From Brevundimonas sp. (GTDB lineage Bacteria; Pseudomonadota; Alphaproteobacteria; Caulobacterales; Caulobacteraceae): a DNA stretch of 64,000 bases. Each line of letters opens with the position of its first letter. Position 1 is the first letter of the stretch. Below are positions 16,822 to 25,509 of the stretch, in pieces. Position numbers and translations under genes: made by a program. Under the pieces are notes generated by a model, which had not been told where the DNA came from, did no database searches, and saw only the letters and a list, made by a program, of their open reading frames with translations. The stretch lies in NCBI RefSeq assembly GCF_029945885.1, contig NZ_JAQSDK010000006.1, positions 186,001 to 250,000 of the forward strand, given 5' to 3'.

Positions 16822-16854
16822 AAACGGAAAACGGTAAACGGTATTAAAATACCG
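16822..16854. promoter_or_regulatory. Tandem AAACGGW repeats joined to a palindrome
   Basis: Three consecutive 7-base units AAACGGA, AAACGGT, AAACGGT (16822-16842) run into the palindrome CGGTATT-AA-AATACCG (16839-16854). The block is AT-rich against its surroundings. It is 42 bases upstream of the rplM -35 and about 110 bases before phoX. It looks like a protein-binding site; which gene it serves is unknown. Confidence 0.5.
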
Positions 16855-16964
16855 CACGAATTCCGTCCAGCCTGCGACCTTTCGGTGCCTGAAGCGTCAC
16901 AGAACCATGATGACGACCCCGGATGCCGGAGGCATAAGCCGGTTCCAGTTTACCGGAGTCCACC

Positions 16965-18377
16965 ATGCGTCTGCACCGCCGCGGCCTGCTCACCACCGGG
17001 GCTGCCGCCCTCGCCTTCACCGGCCTGGCGCGTCAGGCCCGCGCCGCCGCTGATCCGGCCGCCGAAACCTATATCAACGAGGTCGAGGGCTATGGCCCGC
17101 TGGTCGCCGACCCCAACAAGCTGCTCGACCTGCCGGAAGGCTTTTCCTACCGCGTCATCTCGCAGGGCGGAGAGACGATGGACGACGGCCTGCTGGTGCC
17201 CGGCCAGTTCGACGGCATGGGTTGTTTCGCCCTCGAGGGCAGCCGCGTCGCCCTGGTCCGCAACCACGAACTGAAAGGCTCGTCCGCCCTGCACCGCAAC
17301 TGGGGCCCCGGCGGCTACCATCAGGAGCGGATCGGACTGCTGGACGTCGAGCGGGCCTATGACACCTACAAGGACGGTCGCCCCCTGCCCGGCGGCACCA
17401 CCACCGTGATCTATGACATGGCCACGGGCGAGACGGTCCGCCAGCACCTCAGCCTGGCCGGCACCAGCACCAACTGCGCCGGCGGCATCACCCCCTGGGG
17501 CTCGTGGCTGTCGTGCGAGGAGACCGAGGAGAAGCCGGACAACGCCGATGTGACCCGGGCCCACGGCTATGTGTTCGAGGTCCCGGCCACGGCTACCGGT
17601 CTGGTCGACCCTGTGCCGCTGAAGGCCATGGGGCGCTTCGACCACGAGGCCGTCTGCGTCGATCCCCGCACCGGCATCCTCTATATGACCGAGGACAAGG
17701 TCGACGGCCTGTTCTACCGCTTCATCCCCGCCACCCGCGGCAGGCTGATCGACGGCGGCAGGCTGCAGGCCATGGCCTTCCGCGACGCGCGCGGCGCGGA
17801 CTCCTCGAACAATGACGACCGGCTCTGGTCGGTCGGCGACTGGCGCGAGGTGGTCTGGATCGACATGGAGGACGTCGACAGCCCGAACGATGACCTGCGC
17901 AAGCGCGGTCACGCGGCCGGCGCGACCCTGGTCTCGCGCGGCGAGGGCCTGCACTGGGGCGACGGCGAGATGTATCTGACGGCGACCTCGGGCGGGCCGA
18001 TCCAGCGCGGCCAGATCCTGCGTTACGTCCCCTCCCGCTTCGAGGGGAACCTGGGCGAGCGCCTGCGCCCGGGCCGGATCCAGCTGTTCGTGGAATCCAC
18101 GGACGAGAAGGTGATGAACATGGGCGACAACATCATCGTCGCGCCCTGGGGTCATCTGATCGTCTGCGAGGACAACTATTCCAGCGAGATCCGCAACCAC
18201 CTGAGGGGCGTCACCCCGGACGGCAAACTCTACACGATCGGCCGCAACGTCTTCCTGGGCAATTCCGAATTCGCCGGGGCGGTGTTCTCGCCCGACGGCG
18301 GCACCCTGTTCGTCAACATCCAGTACCCGGGCATCACCCTGGCGATCACAGGCCCTTGGGACGCCATCCGGACGTAA
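16965..18377 (+). CDS. phoX: PhoX-family alkaline phosphatase (Tat-exported)
   Basis: 470 residues. A twin-arginine leader LHRRGLLTTGAAALAFTGLARQARA exports it folded. The DUF839/PhoX fold is shown by DLPEGFSYRVISQGGE, VRNHELKGSS, the conserved GGITPWGSWLSCEET, YVFEVP, and GRFDHEAVCVDPRTGILYMTED. PhoX enzymes are Ca2+/Fe-dependent phosphomonoesterases used to scavenge phosphate. The start is supported by CGGAG seven bases upstream. I did not find a convincing Pho box. The 3' end overlaps convergent ctaA by 32 bases. Confidence 0.88.
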   Translation: MRLHRRGLLTTGAAALAFTGLARQARAAADPAAETYINEVEGYGPLVADPNKLLDLPEGFSYRVISQGGETMDDGLLVPGQFDGMGCFALEGSRVALVRNHELKGSSALHRNWGPGGYHQERIGLLDVERAYDTYKDGRPLPGGTTTVIYDMATGETVRQHLSLAGTSTNCAGGITPWGSWLSCEETEEKPDNADVTRAHGYVFEVPATATGLVDPVPLKAMGRFDHEAVCVDPRTGILYMTEDKVDGLFYRFIPATRGRLIDGGRLQAMAFRDARGADSSNNDDRLWSVGDWREVVWIDMEDVDSPNDDLRKRGHAAGATLVSRGEGLHWGDGEMYLTATSGGPIQRGQILRYVPSRFEGNLGERLRPGRIQLFVESTDEKVMNMGDNIIVAPWGHLIVCEDNYSSEIRNHLRGVTPDGKLYTIGRNVFLGNSEFAGAVFSPDGGTLFVNIQYPGITLAITGPWDAIRT

Positions 18378-19410
18378 AGATCCGCGCCTGCGACCGTCGG
18401 ACCAGCCACAGGTTGACGGTCGCTGCGCACAGCACGACCACGGCCCCCGCCTGATGTAGCGCGCCCAGCCACAGCGGCACCCCGTGCATCAGGGTGGCGA
18501 TGCCCAGGGCGGCCTGCAGCCACAGGGTGGCCGCCACGACATAGGCCGAGGCTCCCAGGCCGTCGACCAGCCGCCCGCGCCATACAAGAACAGCATAGGC
18601 GGTCCCGGCGACCAGCAGGCCATAGGCCCAGATCCGGTGATCAAACTGGATCAGGGCCTGGTCATGCAGGAAGGCCAAAGCCCCTTTTGACCAGTCGACC
18701 GGGGCCAGGATCGCCCCGTTCATCAGCGGCCAGTCGGTATAGACGAAGCCGGCCTTGCCCCCGGCCACCAGTCCGCCCAGCAGGCATTGGAAAAACACGG
18801 CCGCCAGCAGCAGGGCCGCCGCGCGGCTCCAGCCGACGGGAGGGCGGGAATTGTGGAACCCGGCCCGGGCTTCCAGCCCGGTCCAGACCAGGCCCATGAA
18901 CAGCAGCAGGGCCAGGCCCAGGTGAATGGTCAGCCGTTCGGGGGCGACATCGACCCGGTCGACCAGGCCGCTGGACACCATCCACCAGCCGATCAGGCCC
19001 TGGAGTCCGCCCAGGCCGAGCAGCAGGCCGCAGCGCCAGATCAGCCGCCGGGGGATCCACCCCAGCACCAGGAAGATGGCGAAGGGTACGGCGAAGGCCA
19101 CGCCGACCAGCCGCCCCAGCAGCCGGTGCGACCATTCCCACCAGAAGATGCCCTGGAACTCGGCCAGGCTCATGCCGGCATTGACCTGGGTATATTGCGG
19201 AATGGCCTTGTAGCGGGCGAAGGCGTCGGCCCAGTCGGCCGCGTTCATCGGCGGCAGGGCCCCGATCAACGGCTTCCATTCGGTGATCGACAGGCCTGAG
19301 CCGCTCAGACGGGTGATCCCGCCGACCACGACCATGGCAAAAACCAGGGCGGCGCAGGCGAAAAGCCAGATCGCCACCGCCCGGTTCCGGTCACTGTCAA
19401 AACGCTTCAT
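18346..19410 (-). CDS. ctaA: Heme A synthase (COX15/CtaA family)
   Basis: 354 residues with about eight membrane helices. The start at 19410 (MKRFDSDRNRAVAIWLF) fits the family. Heme-ligand histidines appear in WWEWSHRLLGR, QFDHRIWAYG and LGALHQAGAVVV; GGITRLSGSGLSITEWKP is the N-terminal signature. It oxidises heme O to heme A for cytochrome aa3 oxidase, in the inner membrane. The other oxidase assembly genes are not in the window. Confidence 0.95.
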   Translation of the reverse strand: MKRFDSDRNRAVAIWLFACAALVFAMVVVGGITRLSGSGLSITEWKPLIGALPPMNAADWADAFARYKAIPQYTQVNAGMSLAEFQGIFWWEWSHRLLGRLVGVAFAVPFAIFLVLGWIPRRLIWRCGLLLGLGGLQGLIGWWMVSSGLVDRVDVAPERLTIHLGLALLLFMGLVWTGLEARAGFHNSRPPVGWSRAAALLLAAVFFQCLLGGLVAGGKAGFVYTDWPLMNGAILAPVDWSKGALAFLHDQALIQFDHRIWAYGLLVAGTAYAVLVWRGRLVDGLGASAYVVAATLWLQAALGIATLMHGVPLWLGALHQAGAVVVLCAATVNLWLVRRSQARIFTSGWRPKGL

Positions 19411-19547
19411 TCGACGCCCGCTGTTCCGCCCGATACAATGTCCGGCGCGCCAACCAGCGCGCCGGGACACGGGCGGTATGCCCGCCTCTCGTGGCCAGAT
19501 CGAGTCGCAATCGACGGACGTGTCGTCGCAACCAGGAGAGACCCCCG

Positions 19548-19799
19548 GTGGAATACGCCGATATCATCGTCGCGGTCGTCGGGGCCCTTGTCCTGGCCTG
19601 GATCGCCGACCAGCTGACCGGCCGTCGCGGCCTGTTCGCCACCCTGCTGGTGTCCGGCGTCGGGGCCCTGTGTGGCTGGTTCCTGGCCGTGCGCGTGTTT
19701 GCCGTCGGCACGATGGACGGCTGGGTCTGGGTCGTCGCCGCCATGGCCGCCTCGGCGGTGGCCCTGTTCGGCTTCTTCCTGTTCCGGAACAAGCGCTGA
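19548..19799 (+). CDS. GlsB/YeaQ/YmgE family membrane protein
   Basis: 83 residues from a GTG start at 19548, chosen because AGGAGAG lies seven bases upstream; the longer upstream frame is arginine-rich and unlike the family. Three hydrophobic helices with glycine-rich turns (GALVLAWIADQLTGRRGLFATLLVSGVGALCGWFLA) match the so-called transglycosylase-associated proteins, which are stress-linked inner membrane proteins of unknown activity. The stop overlaps the next gene's ATG by one base. Confidence 0.85.
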   Translation: MEYADIIVAVVGALVLAWIADQLTGRRGLFATLLVSGVGALCGWFLAVRVFAVGTMDGWVWVVAAMAASAVALFGFFLFRNKR

Positions 19800-20005
19800 T
19801 GCCGCCGCGCCTGCGCCGCCTCGTCGCCGCCGTCGGCGTTCTGGCCTTTCTCACCGTCTACATCTGGGCCGTGATCAGTATCGGCGATTACCTGCCCAGG
19901 GCCTGGTGGATTGATCTTCTGTTCTACGGTGTCGCGGGCACGGCCTGGGGCCTGCCCCTGATCCCCCTGCTGCGCTGGGCCGAACAGGGCGGTCGCCGCA
20001 AATAG
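19799..20005 (+). CDS. DUF2842 family membrane protein
   Basis: 68 residues, ATG overlapping the preceding stop (TGATG), so translationally coupled. The sequence MPPRLRRLVAAVGVLAFL, a second helix around YGVAGTAWGLPLIPLLRW, and a short basic tail match DUF2842, a two-helix inner membrane protein found across Alphaproteobacteria. Function is unknown. Downstream up to 20073 there is only a small perfect palindrome (GGCCTGATCAGGCC near 20046). Confidence 0.85.
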   Translation: MPPRLRRLVAAVGVLAFLTVYIWAVISIGDYLPRAWWIDLLFYGVAGTAWGLPLIPLLRWAEQGGRRK

Positions 20006-20073
20006 GCACCGCCTCCTGGTGGCAGCCCGTTCCGATCGGCTCACCGGCCTGATCAGGCCACGGCCGCTCTGGT

Positions 20074-21033
20074 TCAGCCCCGGGCTTGGGCCGGGATCAG
20101 GACCACATTGACCGGGTCCGGCCCGTCAAGGCTTGCCGGATGCTCGACCCGGTCGCCGACGGTGCCGTTCTCCAGGCTATGGATCCGGTATCCCAGATCC
20201 GTGATCAGATCGGCATAGCCGGCGACATCCATATTGCAGACCTGGCGCAGGCCTGGCCCGAAGACCTCGCTGAGAATCACCGGGCGGTCGCGCGCGAGCA
20301 GGGCCCGGGCCCCGTTCAGGACCAGGGGCTCGGCTCCTTCCACATCAAGTTTGATGAGGCTGACGGGGGCGTCGATGGACAGGCTGTCGAGGGTCGCCAT
20401 CTCGACGGCCTCGCTGGTCATGCCGTCGAAGACGTCGCCGTCATCCCGGGCCAGCCGGAAACCGCCGAGGTTGCTCGACGTCTCGCTGCCCAGAAGCCGG
20501 GTCATGCCATCCTGGGCCCCCAGGGCGAGCCGGTGCAGGGTCACCCGACTGTCGAAGCCGTTTTCGCGGATGGACAGGTCCAGCAGGCTCGCCGTCGCGG
20601 CCCGCGGCTCGAAGGCATGAACATGACCGGTCGGACCGACCCGCTCGGCGGCGCGAATGGCGAACCAGCCCACATTGGCCCCGATGTCCAGGAAGCGGTC
20701 GCCGGGTTGCAGATGGGACAGGATGAAGCGCGTCTCGGACGGTTCATAGTCGCCCGCCAGGCAGCCGAGCGAAACGTGGCGGTCGGCCAGGTCGATCCAG
20801 AGACGCAGCCGGTCCTCGATCAGGGTGCAGACCGGCTTGGTGTGCCGAAAGACCAGCGCACCATCGGCCTGGCTACGGCGGTACTCGGGCGACTCAAGCA
20901 TGTTGGCGAACAATTCGTCCAGGGTGAGATGTCCCCCCGCCAGGGCATTCAGGGCGGACTGACGCCCGGCGTCGTCCGGCTCGCGCCCCAGGATGCCGCG
21001 ATAGGCACCGTCGATGATGGCTTCGATCAGCAT
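20074..21033 (-). CDS. FkbM family methyltransferase with N-terminal DUF4214 domain
   Basis: 319 residues. Residues about 5-55 (AYRGILGREPDDAGRQ, then LTLDELFANMLESPEYRRS) form a DUF4214 domain, usually found in surface-layer or glycosylation-related proteins. From about 90 on is an FkbM SAM-dependent methyltransferase: DRFLDIGANVGWFAIRAA, VHAFEPRA, and IKLDVEGAEPLVLNGARALL. FkbM proteins O-methylate sugars or polyketides. The fusion suggests a role in methylating a cell-surface glycan or glycoprotein, which is inference. It is a single gene with no glycosyltransferase neighbours. Confidence 0.87.
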   Translation of the reverse strand: MLIEAIIDGAYRGILGREPDDAGRQSALNALAGGHLTLDELFANMLESPEYRRSQADGALVFRHTKPVCTLIEDRLRLWIDLADRHVSLGCLAGDYEPSETRFILSHLQPGDRFLDIGANVGWFAIRAAERVGPTGHVHAFEPRAATASLLDLSIRENGFDSRVTLHRLALGAQDGMTRLLGSETSSNLGGFRLARDDGDVFDGMTSEAVEMATLDSLSIDAPVSLIKLDVEGAEPLVLNGARALLARDRPVILSEVFGPGLRQVCNMDVAGYADLITDLGYRIHSLENGTVGDRVEHPASLDGPDPVNVVLIPAQARG

Positions 21034-21202
21034 GGTCCGGTCCCGTCCTGGCCCCCGTCCGCCGCGATAACGAGAATCGCGCGGTGCCGCTCAGGAGCGG
21101 CTGGCCGCAGGTTCGGCCATGGGGGGCGGTCAATGCAATGCTTTCCCGCGCCCGCTCCTGGCGGCGCGATGGGCAAATGCGCGGCCCAGCGCGCCCAATT
21201 GC

Positions 21203-21227
21203 AAAGGGGCCGCTCGAAAGCGACCCC
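21203..21227 (-). terminator. Probable terminator of tRNA-Pro(GGG)
   Basis: Minus strand GGGGTCGCT (21227-21219), loop TTCG, AGCGGCCCC (21214-21206): a 9-bp stem with one G-T pair, then TTT (21205-21203). It lies about 30 bases past the tRNA 3' end. The short T-run keeps confidence moderate. Confidence 0.65.
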
Positions 21228-21255
21228 TTCAACCAACCGATTTTCTTTACGAAAA

Positions 21256-21332
<77 letters not shown>

Positions 21333-21341
21333 AGAGGCGGC

Positions 21342-21370
21342 TCTATAGCCGGGGGCTGGCCCGCCCGCAA
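21342..21370 (-). promoter_or_regulatory. Promoter of tRNA-Pro(GGG)
   Basis: Minus strand TTGCGG (21370-21365), 17-base spacer, TATAGA (21347-21342), nine bases before the mature tRNA 5' end. It has the same layout as the tRNA-Glu promoter. Confidence 0.6.
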
Positions 21371-21392
21371 ACCCAAAAGCGGGCTTTTGTGT

Positions 21393-21824
21393 TCAACGGT
21401 CCAGAACAGCCTCAAGCCGCATCCGCGCGCCCTCGATTTCAGCCAGCACCGTCTGCAGCCGAACCGGGTTGGTGTCCCCGGCCGACGGGAGCGACCCGCT
21501 GTCGTCGAGCCCGGCCTCATCCAGGGCGGACGGACTGAAGCTGACGCCGGCATCCGGATCGCCAAAGGCGGCCAGCTTCTGGACACCCAGCTCGCGATGC
21601 AGGCGCTGGACGCCCTTGATGGTCAGGCCCTCGTCATGCAGCAGACGGCGCACCGCCTTCAGCAGCGCGATGTCCTGCGGCCGGTAGAAGCGCCGCCCCC
21701 CGGCCCGCTTGAGCGGACTGACGAAGGTGAATTTGGTTTCCCAGAAGCGCAGCACATGTTGCGGCGCGCCGATGTCGTCGGCGGCTTCCGAAATGGTGCG
21801 AAAGGCGTTGGGGCCCTTGGCCAT
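21393..21824 (-). CDS. MerR family transcriptional regulator
   Basis: 143 residues. The N-terminal winged helix-turn-helix is visible as FRTISEAADDIGAPQHVLRFWETKF and RRFYRPQDIALLKAVRRLLHDEGLTIKGVQRL. The C-terminal half is acidic and lacks the effector domain or metal-binding cysteines of classical MerR, and ends in a short helix. This MerR type directly after ihfA is a conserved alphaproteobacterial arrangement (four-base gap here); its targets are not known. A weak AAAAGC-type hairpin (21374-21389) follows the stop. Confidence 0.9.
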   Translation of the reverse strand: MAKGPNAFRTISEAADDIGAPQHVLRFWETKFTFVSPLKRAGGRRFYRPQDIALLKAVRRLLHDEGLTIKGVQRLHRELGVQKLAAFGDPDAGVSFSPSALDEAGLDDSGSLPSAGDTNPVRLQTVLAEIEGARMRLEAVLDR

Positions 21825-21828
21825 GGGG

Positions 21829-22137
21829 TCAGGCCTTGACGACCGCGTCGTGAACCCGGCCCTTCATGATCTGCGAGGCCCGGAAGCTGATCACCCGGCG
21901 CGGGTTGATCGCCGCCGGTTCGCCGGTCTTGGGATTGCGGCCCATCCGGGCCCGCTTCTCGCGCACCTGGAAGACGCCGAAGCCCGACAGTTTCACCGTC
22001 TCGCCGCGTTCCAGCGACTCGACGATCAGTTCCAGCGTGCGCTCGACCAGGGTCGAACACTCCTGACGCGACAGGCCGACCTCGTCATGCACGGCTTCGC
22101 AAAGATCCGCGCGGGTCAGGGTATGGTGATCGCTCAT
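21829..22137 (-). CDS. ihfA: Integration host factor subunit alpha
   Basis: 102 residues with the HU/IHF fold: [45 protein letters not shown] (the DNA-minor-groove arm) and [17 protein letters not shown]. As a heterodimer with IHF-beta it bends DNA sharply at specific sites; in Caulobacterales it assists sigma-54 flagellar promoters. It is the first gene of a pair with the MerR regulator and follows fabH with a 78-base gap. Confidence 0.95.
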   Translation of the reverse strand: MSDHHTLTRADLCEAVHDEVGLSRQECSTLVERTLELIVESLERGETVKLSGFGVFQVREKRARMGRNPKTGEPAAINPRRVISFRASQIMKGRVHDAVVKA

Positions 22138-22215
22138 GGCTGGTTTCCCCCTGCCAAACAGTCCCTCGCACCATCAAAGAGCAAGCGCGATCAAATGGAA
22201 AGGGGCAAATGCACG

Positions 22216-23193
22216 TTACAGGCGAAGCGCGCATGCTCCCCAGGTCAGCCCGCCGCCCATGGCCTCCATCAGCACCAGGTCACCCCGCTTGATACGGCCG
22301 TCACGGATCGCCGCATCCAGCGCCAGCGGAATCGAGGCCGCCGAGGTATTGGCGTGGGTGGCGACGGTCGAGATGACCTTGTTCTCGTCCAGGCCCAGCC
22401 GGTCGCCGACGCCCTTGATGATGCGCTGGTTGGCCTGGTGCGGCACAAACCAGTCGACGTCGGCGATCTCGATATTGGCGGCCTTGGCCGCGGCGGTGAT
22501 GGCCTCGGCGATATTGACCACGGCATGGCGGAACACCTGGTTGCCGGACATGCGCAGATGGCCGACCGCCCCCGTCGTCGCCGGGCCGCCGTCGACATAC
22601 AGCAGGTCGGACTTGCTGCCGTCGCAGCGCAGGGCAAAGCCCAGCAGGCCCTGGTCGGCCTTGGTCCCCTGCCCCTCGCGCGGCTCGACCACCACGGCCC
22701 CGGCTCCGTCGCCGAACAGGACGCAGGTCGTGCGGTCGTTCCAGTCCATCAGCCGGGTCATTTCCTCGGCCCCGATGACCAGGGCGCATCTGGCCAGGCC
22801 ACGGGCGACGAAGCCGTCGGCCACGCTCAGGGCATAGACGAAGCCCGAACAGACGGCCTGGACGTCAAAGGCCGGACAGACACCCACACCCAGCTTGTGC
22901 TGCACGATCGCGGCCGTGGCCGGAAACGTCATGTCCGGCGTGGTCGTGGCGACCACGATCAGATCGACATCGGCGGCCGTGCGCCCGGCGTCGGCCAGGG
23001 CCTTGCGGGCCGCCTCGACCGCCAGATCACTGGTCGGCTGGTCGTCGCGGGCCCTGTGGCGCTGGCGGATGCCGGTCCGCTCGACGATCCACTCATCGGA
23101 GGTGTCGACGAATTTGGACAGGTCGGCATTGGTGACGATGGTTTCGGGCAGATAGGAGCCGACGCCGGTCACGGCGCTGCGGATAACGCTCAC
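22216..23193 (-). CDS. fabH: 3-oxoacyl-ACP synthase III
   Basis: 325 residues. The catalytic triad is visible: Cys115 in VQAVCSGFVYAL, His in WFVPHQANQRI (near 251), Asn in ATHANTSAASIP (near 281). It condenses acetyl-CoA with malonyl-ACP to start fatty acid synthesis in the cytoplasm. The ATG overlaps the plsX stop by one base, giving the plsX-fabH order typical of many bacteria. Confidence 0.97.
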   Translation of the reverse strand: MSVIRSAVTGVGSYLPETIVTNADLSKFVDTSDEWIVERTGIRQRHRARDDQPTSDLAVEAARKALADAGRTAADVDLIVVATTTPDMTFPATAAIVQHKLGVGVCPAFDVQAVCSGFVYALSVADGFVARGLARCALVIGAEEMTRLMDWNDRTTCVLFGDGAGAVVVEPREGQGTKADQGLLGFALRCDGSKSDLLYVDGGPATTGAVGHLRMSGNQVFRHAVVNIAEAITAAAKAANIEIADVDWFVPHQANQRIIKGVGDRLGLDENKVISTVATHANTSAASIPLALDAAIRDGRIKRGDLVLMEAMGGGLTWGACALRL

Positions 23194-24275
23194 TACAGAC
23201 TCTCCCCGGCGGGATCGCTATCCGGCGCCGTTACAGGTGGTTGTTCAAGCACGGTGACGAGCCGCTGCAGGCTGACACTGACCTTGGTCATATAATCACT
23301 GCGGGCCAGATCGACCGCGGTGCGGATGGCATTGCCGAATCCCTTGGCGTCGGCCCCGCCGTGGCTCTTCACGACAATGCCGTTCAGGCCCAGCAACGGA
23401 CCGCCGTTGATGGCGCTGGGGTCGATCTTCTGCCTCATCTTCTGCAGGGCCGGCAGGGCGATCAGCGCGCCCAGCTTGGCCTGAAGGCTGGAGGTCAGGG
23501 CCTCCTTCATCAGGGTCGAGATGAACCGGGCCACGCCCTCGGCCGTCTTCAGGGCGATATTGCCGGTAAAGCCGTCGGTGACGATGACGTCGACCGTGCC
23601 CCTGGCGATGTCGGTGCCCTCGACGAAGCCGCGATAGTCCAGGTCCAGCCCGCCGTCGCGCAGGATGGCGTGGGCCTCACGAACGTCGTCATGGCCCTTC
23701 ATGTCTTCGGAGCCGACATTGAGCAGACCGATCGTCGGCCGGGCGACGCCGTGTACGGCGGCGTGGAAGGCCTCGCCCATGATGGCGAACTCGACCAGCT
23801 GCTCGGCGTCACACTGGATATTGGCCCCGACGTCCAGCACGGCGGTGACGCCACGCGAGGTCGGCCAGCTGGCGACGATGGCGGGGCGTTCCAGTCCCGG
23901 AGCCGCCATCCGCAGCAGCAGTTTGGAAATCGCCATCAGCGCCCCGGTATTGCCGGCCGAGACGACGGCCCCGGCCTCACCGGCCTTGACCGCCTCAATG
24001 GCGTTCCACAGGCTCGAGCCCTTGCCCCGACGCATCGCCTGGGCCGGCTTCTCGTCCATGGCCACCACCTTGTCGGTATGGCGAATGTCGCAGACCTCGT
24101 CCGTCAGGTGGCAGCGTTTCATTTCCGCGCTGATCGCCGCCTCGTCGCCGTGCAGCAGGAACCGCACGCCCTCCCCGCCATGGCGCTGGCGATAGTCACG
24201 AATGCCGGCGACCACGACGGCGGGACCGAAGTCCCCGCCCATGGCGTCGAGCGAGATCAGAACAGGGGATGCCAA
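23193..24275 (-). CDS. plsX: Phosphate acyltransferase PlsX
   Basis: 360 residues. SLDAMGGDFGPAVVVAGI at the N-terminus, SAGNTGALMAIS, VLDVGANIQCDAEQLVEFA, and VTDGFTGNIALKTAEG are diagnostic. PlsX converts acyl-ACP and phosphate to acyl-phosphate for PlsY in phospholipid synthesis. It is between the DUF177 gene and fabH on the same strand. Confidence 0.97.
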   Translation of the reverse strand: MASPVLISLDAMGGDFGPAVVVAGIRDYRQRHGGEGVRFLLHGDEAAISAEMKRCHLTDEVCDIRHTDKVVAMDEKPAQAMRRGKGSSLWNAIEAVKAGEAGAVVSAGNTGALMAISKLLLRMAAPGLERPAIVASWPTSRGVTAVLDVGANIQCDAEQLVEFAIMGEAFHAAVHGVARPTIGLLNVGSEDMKGHDDVREAHAILRDGGLDLDYRGFVEGTDIARGTVDVIVTDGFTGNIALKTAEGVARFISTLMKEALTSSLQAKLGALIALPALQKMRQKIDPSAINGGPLLGLNGIVVKSHGGADAKGFGNAIRTAVDLARSDYMTKVSVSLQRLVTVLEQPPVTAPDSDPAGESL

Positions 24276-24371
24276 GTGGAATTCGACTCCGTCGCGCCGT
24301 GTGCTGCGGCACCGGCAAGGGCGGCTGACGATAGCGCCGCTCGGGGGGGATGCAACCGGCTCGCCGTCGCG

Positions 24372-24896
24372 TCAACCTTGCTCGGGCGGGGTCCTGGTCT
24401 GAAGGGCCTTCAGAACGGCGAACGGCGACACCTCGGCCGGCTCCTCCGGCTGGACGAACTCGGCCCCCGGCTTGCGCGGGAACGGGTCGAGGCACAGGGC
24501 CAGCTGCTCGACCGCATACTGGCCGAGGTCGACGCGGCCGTCCTCGATCAGGTCGGGCGAATCATCCTCGACGGTGATGACAATCTCGTCGGTATCGGGC
24601 TCGACGGCTTCGCTCAGCGTGATCGAAAACGCCGAATCGATTTCCACCGGCAGGGGCTCCAGTGACAGGCCGCAGGTCTGGACCGCGCTGGCCTTGACCC
24701 GTCCCGACAGTCGCCAGCCCTCGGCCGCCGGCTTGAGGCTGATATCGGCGACAAAGGCATCCAGCGAGGCCAGGTCCAGCGCCCGGGCGATCCGCGCGCG
24801 GGCCGCGACGTCGGGTTCCAGGGTGCGCGTCACCCCGCCGGGGATCTGGTTCAGGCGGACCGGGACGCTGAAAGGAAGCTCGGGCAGGACGCTCAT
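24372..24896 (-). CDS. DUF177 (YceD-like) protein
   Basis: 174 residues from the ATG at 24896. The DUF177 pattern is present: LPFSVPVRLNQIP, SGRVKASAVQTCGLSLEPLPVEID with its conserved cysteine, DLIEDGRVDLGQYAVEQLALCLDPFPRKPGAEF. YceD proteins are linked to 23S rRNA maturation and 50S assembly. In many bacteria rpmF follows; here plsX does, 96 bases on, which is the usual alphaproteobacterial order. The start overlaps the chaperone gene's stop by four bases. Confidence 0.9.
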   Translation of the reverse strand: MSVLPELPFSVPVRLNQIPGGVTRTLEPDVAARARIARALDLASLDAFVADISLKPAAEGWRLSGRVKASAVQTCGLSLEPLPVEIDSAFSITLSEAVEPDTDEIVITVEDDSPDLIEDGRVDLGQYAVEQLALCLDPFPRKPGAEFVQPEEPAEVSPFAVLKALQTRTPPEQG

Positions 24897-25420
24897 GCTG
24901 AAATCTCCGCCCATTCGGGCTCCCGGACCACGGCCGTGAAATCCTGGCCGGCCAGGCATGCGCGGCTGGCAATCGCGTAACGGGCCAGGGCGGCGGCGGC
25001 GGCCCCGTCATCATGACCATAGACGTTGCGGGCCAGGCCGGCGGCCAGGGCGTCAGGGTCGGCGGCCCGCAACGGGGCCTCATAGGCGGCCATCCGGCCG
25101 TAGAGCGACTCGCCCAGCTTGCGCATCTTCTTGCCCACGGACACGTCGCCGACGCCCAGTTCGCGCAGCGTGTTGTCCAGGGCTGAAACATAGGTGTCGA
25201 ACAGGACCTGGGCGGCCTCGCCGCCACGGTCGCCATCGTCGCGCAGGCGCAGGACCAGCAGCAGGACATGCAGGGTATAGAGTTCAAACCGTGCATCGAT
25301 CCGATCCTCCACCCCCAGGCGGGTGTAGAAGTCCGGGCGACGGGCCTGGGTCACGGCCAGGGCATACAGGGCGTCGCCATCGACGGCGGCCGGGCGGGAT
25401 CGGAGCAAATTCTTGAGCAT
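24893..25420 (-). CDS. Ubiquinol-cytochrome c chaperone family protein
   Basis: 175 residues, all-helical. The pattern DFYTRLGVEDRIDARFELYTLHVLLLVLRL, then FDTYVSALDNTLRELGVGDVSVGKKMRKLGESLYGR is that of the CBP3/UQCC1 family, which in mitochondria helps assemble cytochrome b of complex III. Its place upstream of DUF177-plsX is conserved in Alphaproteobacteria. It diverges from bamE with about 90 bases between the two starts. Confidence 0.92.
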   Translation of the reverse strand: MLKNLLRSRPAAVDGDALYALAVTQARRPDFYTRLGVEDRIDARFELYTLHVLLLVLRLRDDGDRGGEAAQVLFDTYVSALDNTLRELGVGDVSVGKKMRKLGESLYGRMAAYEAPLRAADPDALAAGLARNVYGHDDGAAAAALARYAIASRACLAGQDFTAVVREPEWAEISA

Positions 25421-25509
25421 GATATTACGGCCCCTTTTCTGCCGCGCCGTTGAACTAGGACGCGGGTCCGGTTAGGTCAAAGACCTTGTTCTGTCACAGG
25501 CTCCTGCAT

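Noticed and set aside
16855..16964. Possible Pho box upstream of phoX (GCGTCAC near 16894)
   Set aside because: Only one half-site resembles the consensus and the 11-base periodic second copy is absent.
20046..20059. GGCCTGATCAGGCC as a terminator for the DUF2842 gene
   Set aside because: Perfect palindrome without room for a loop and with no T-run.
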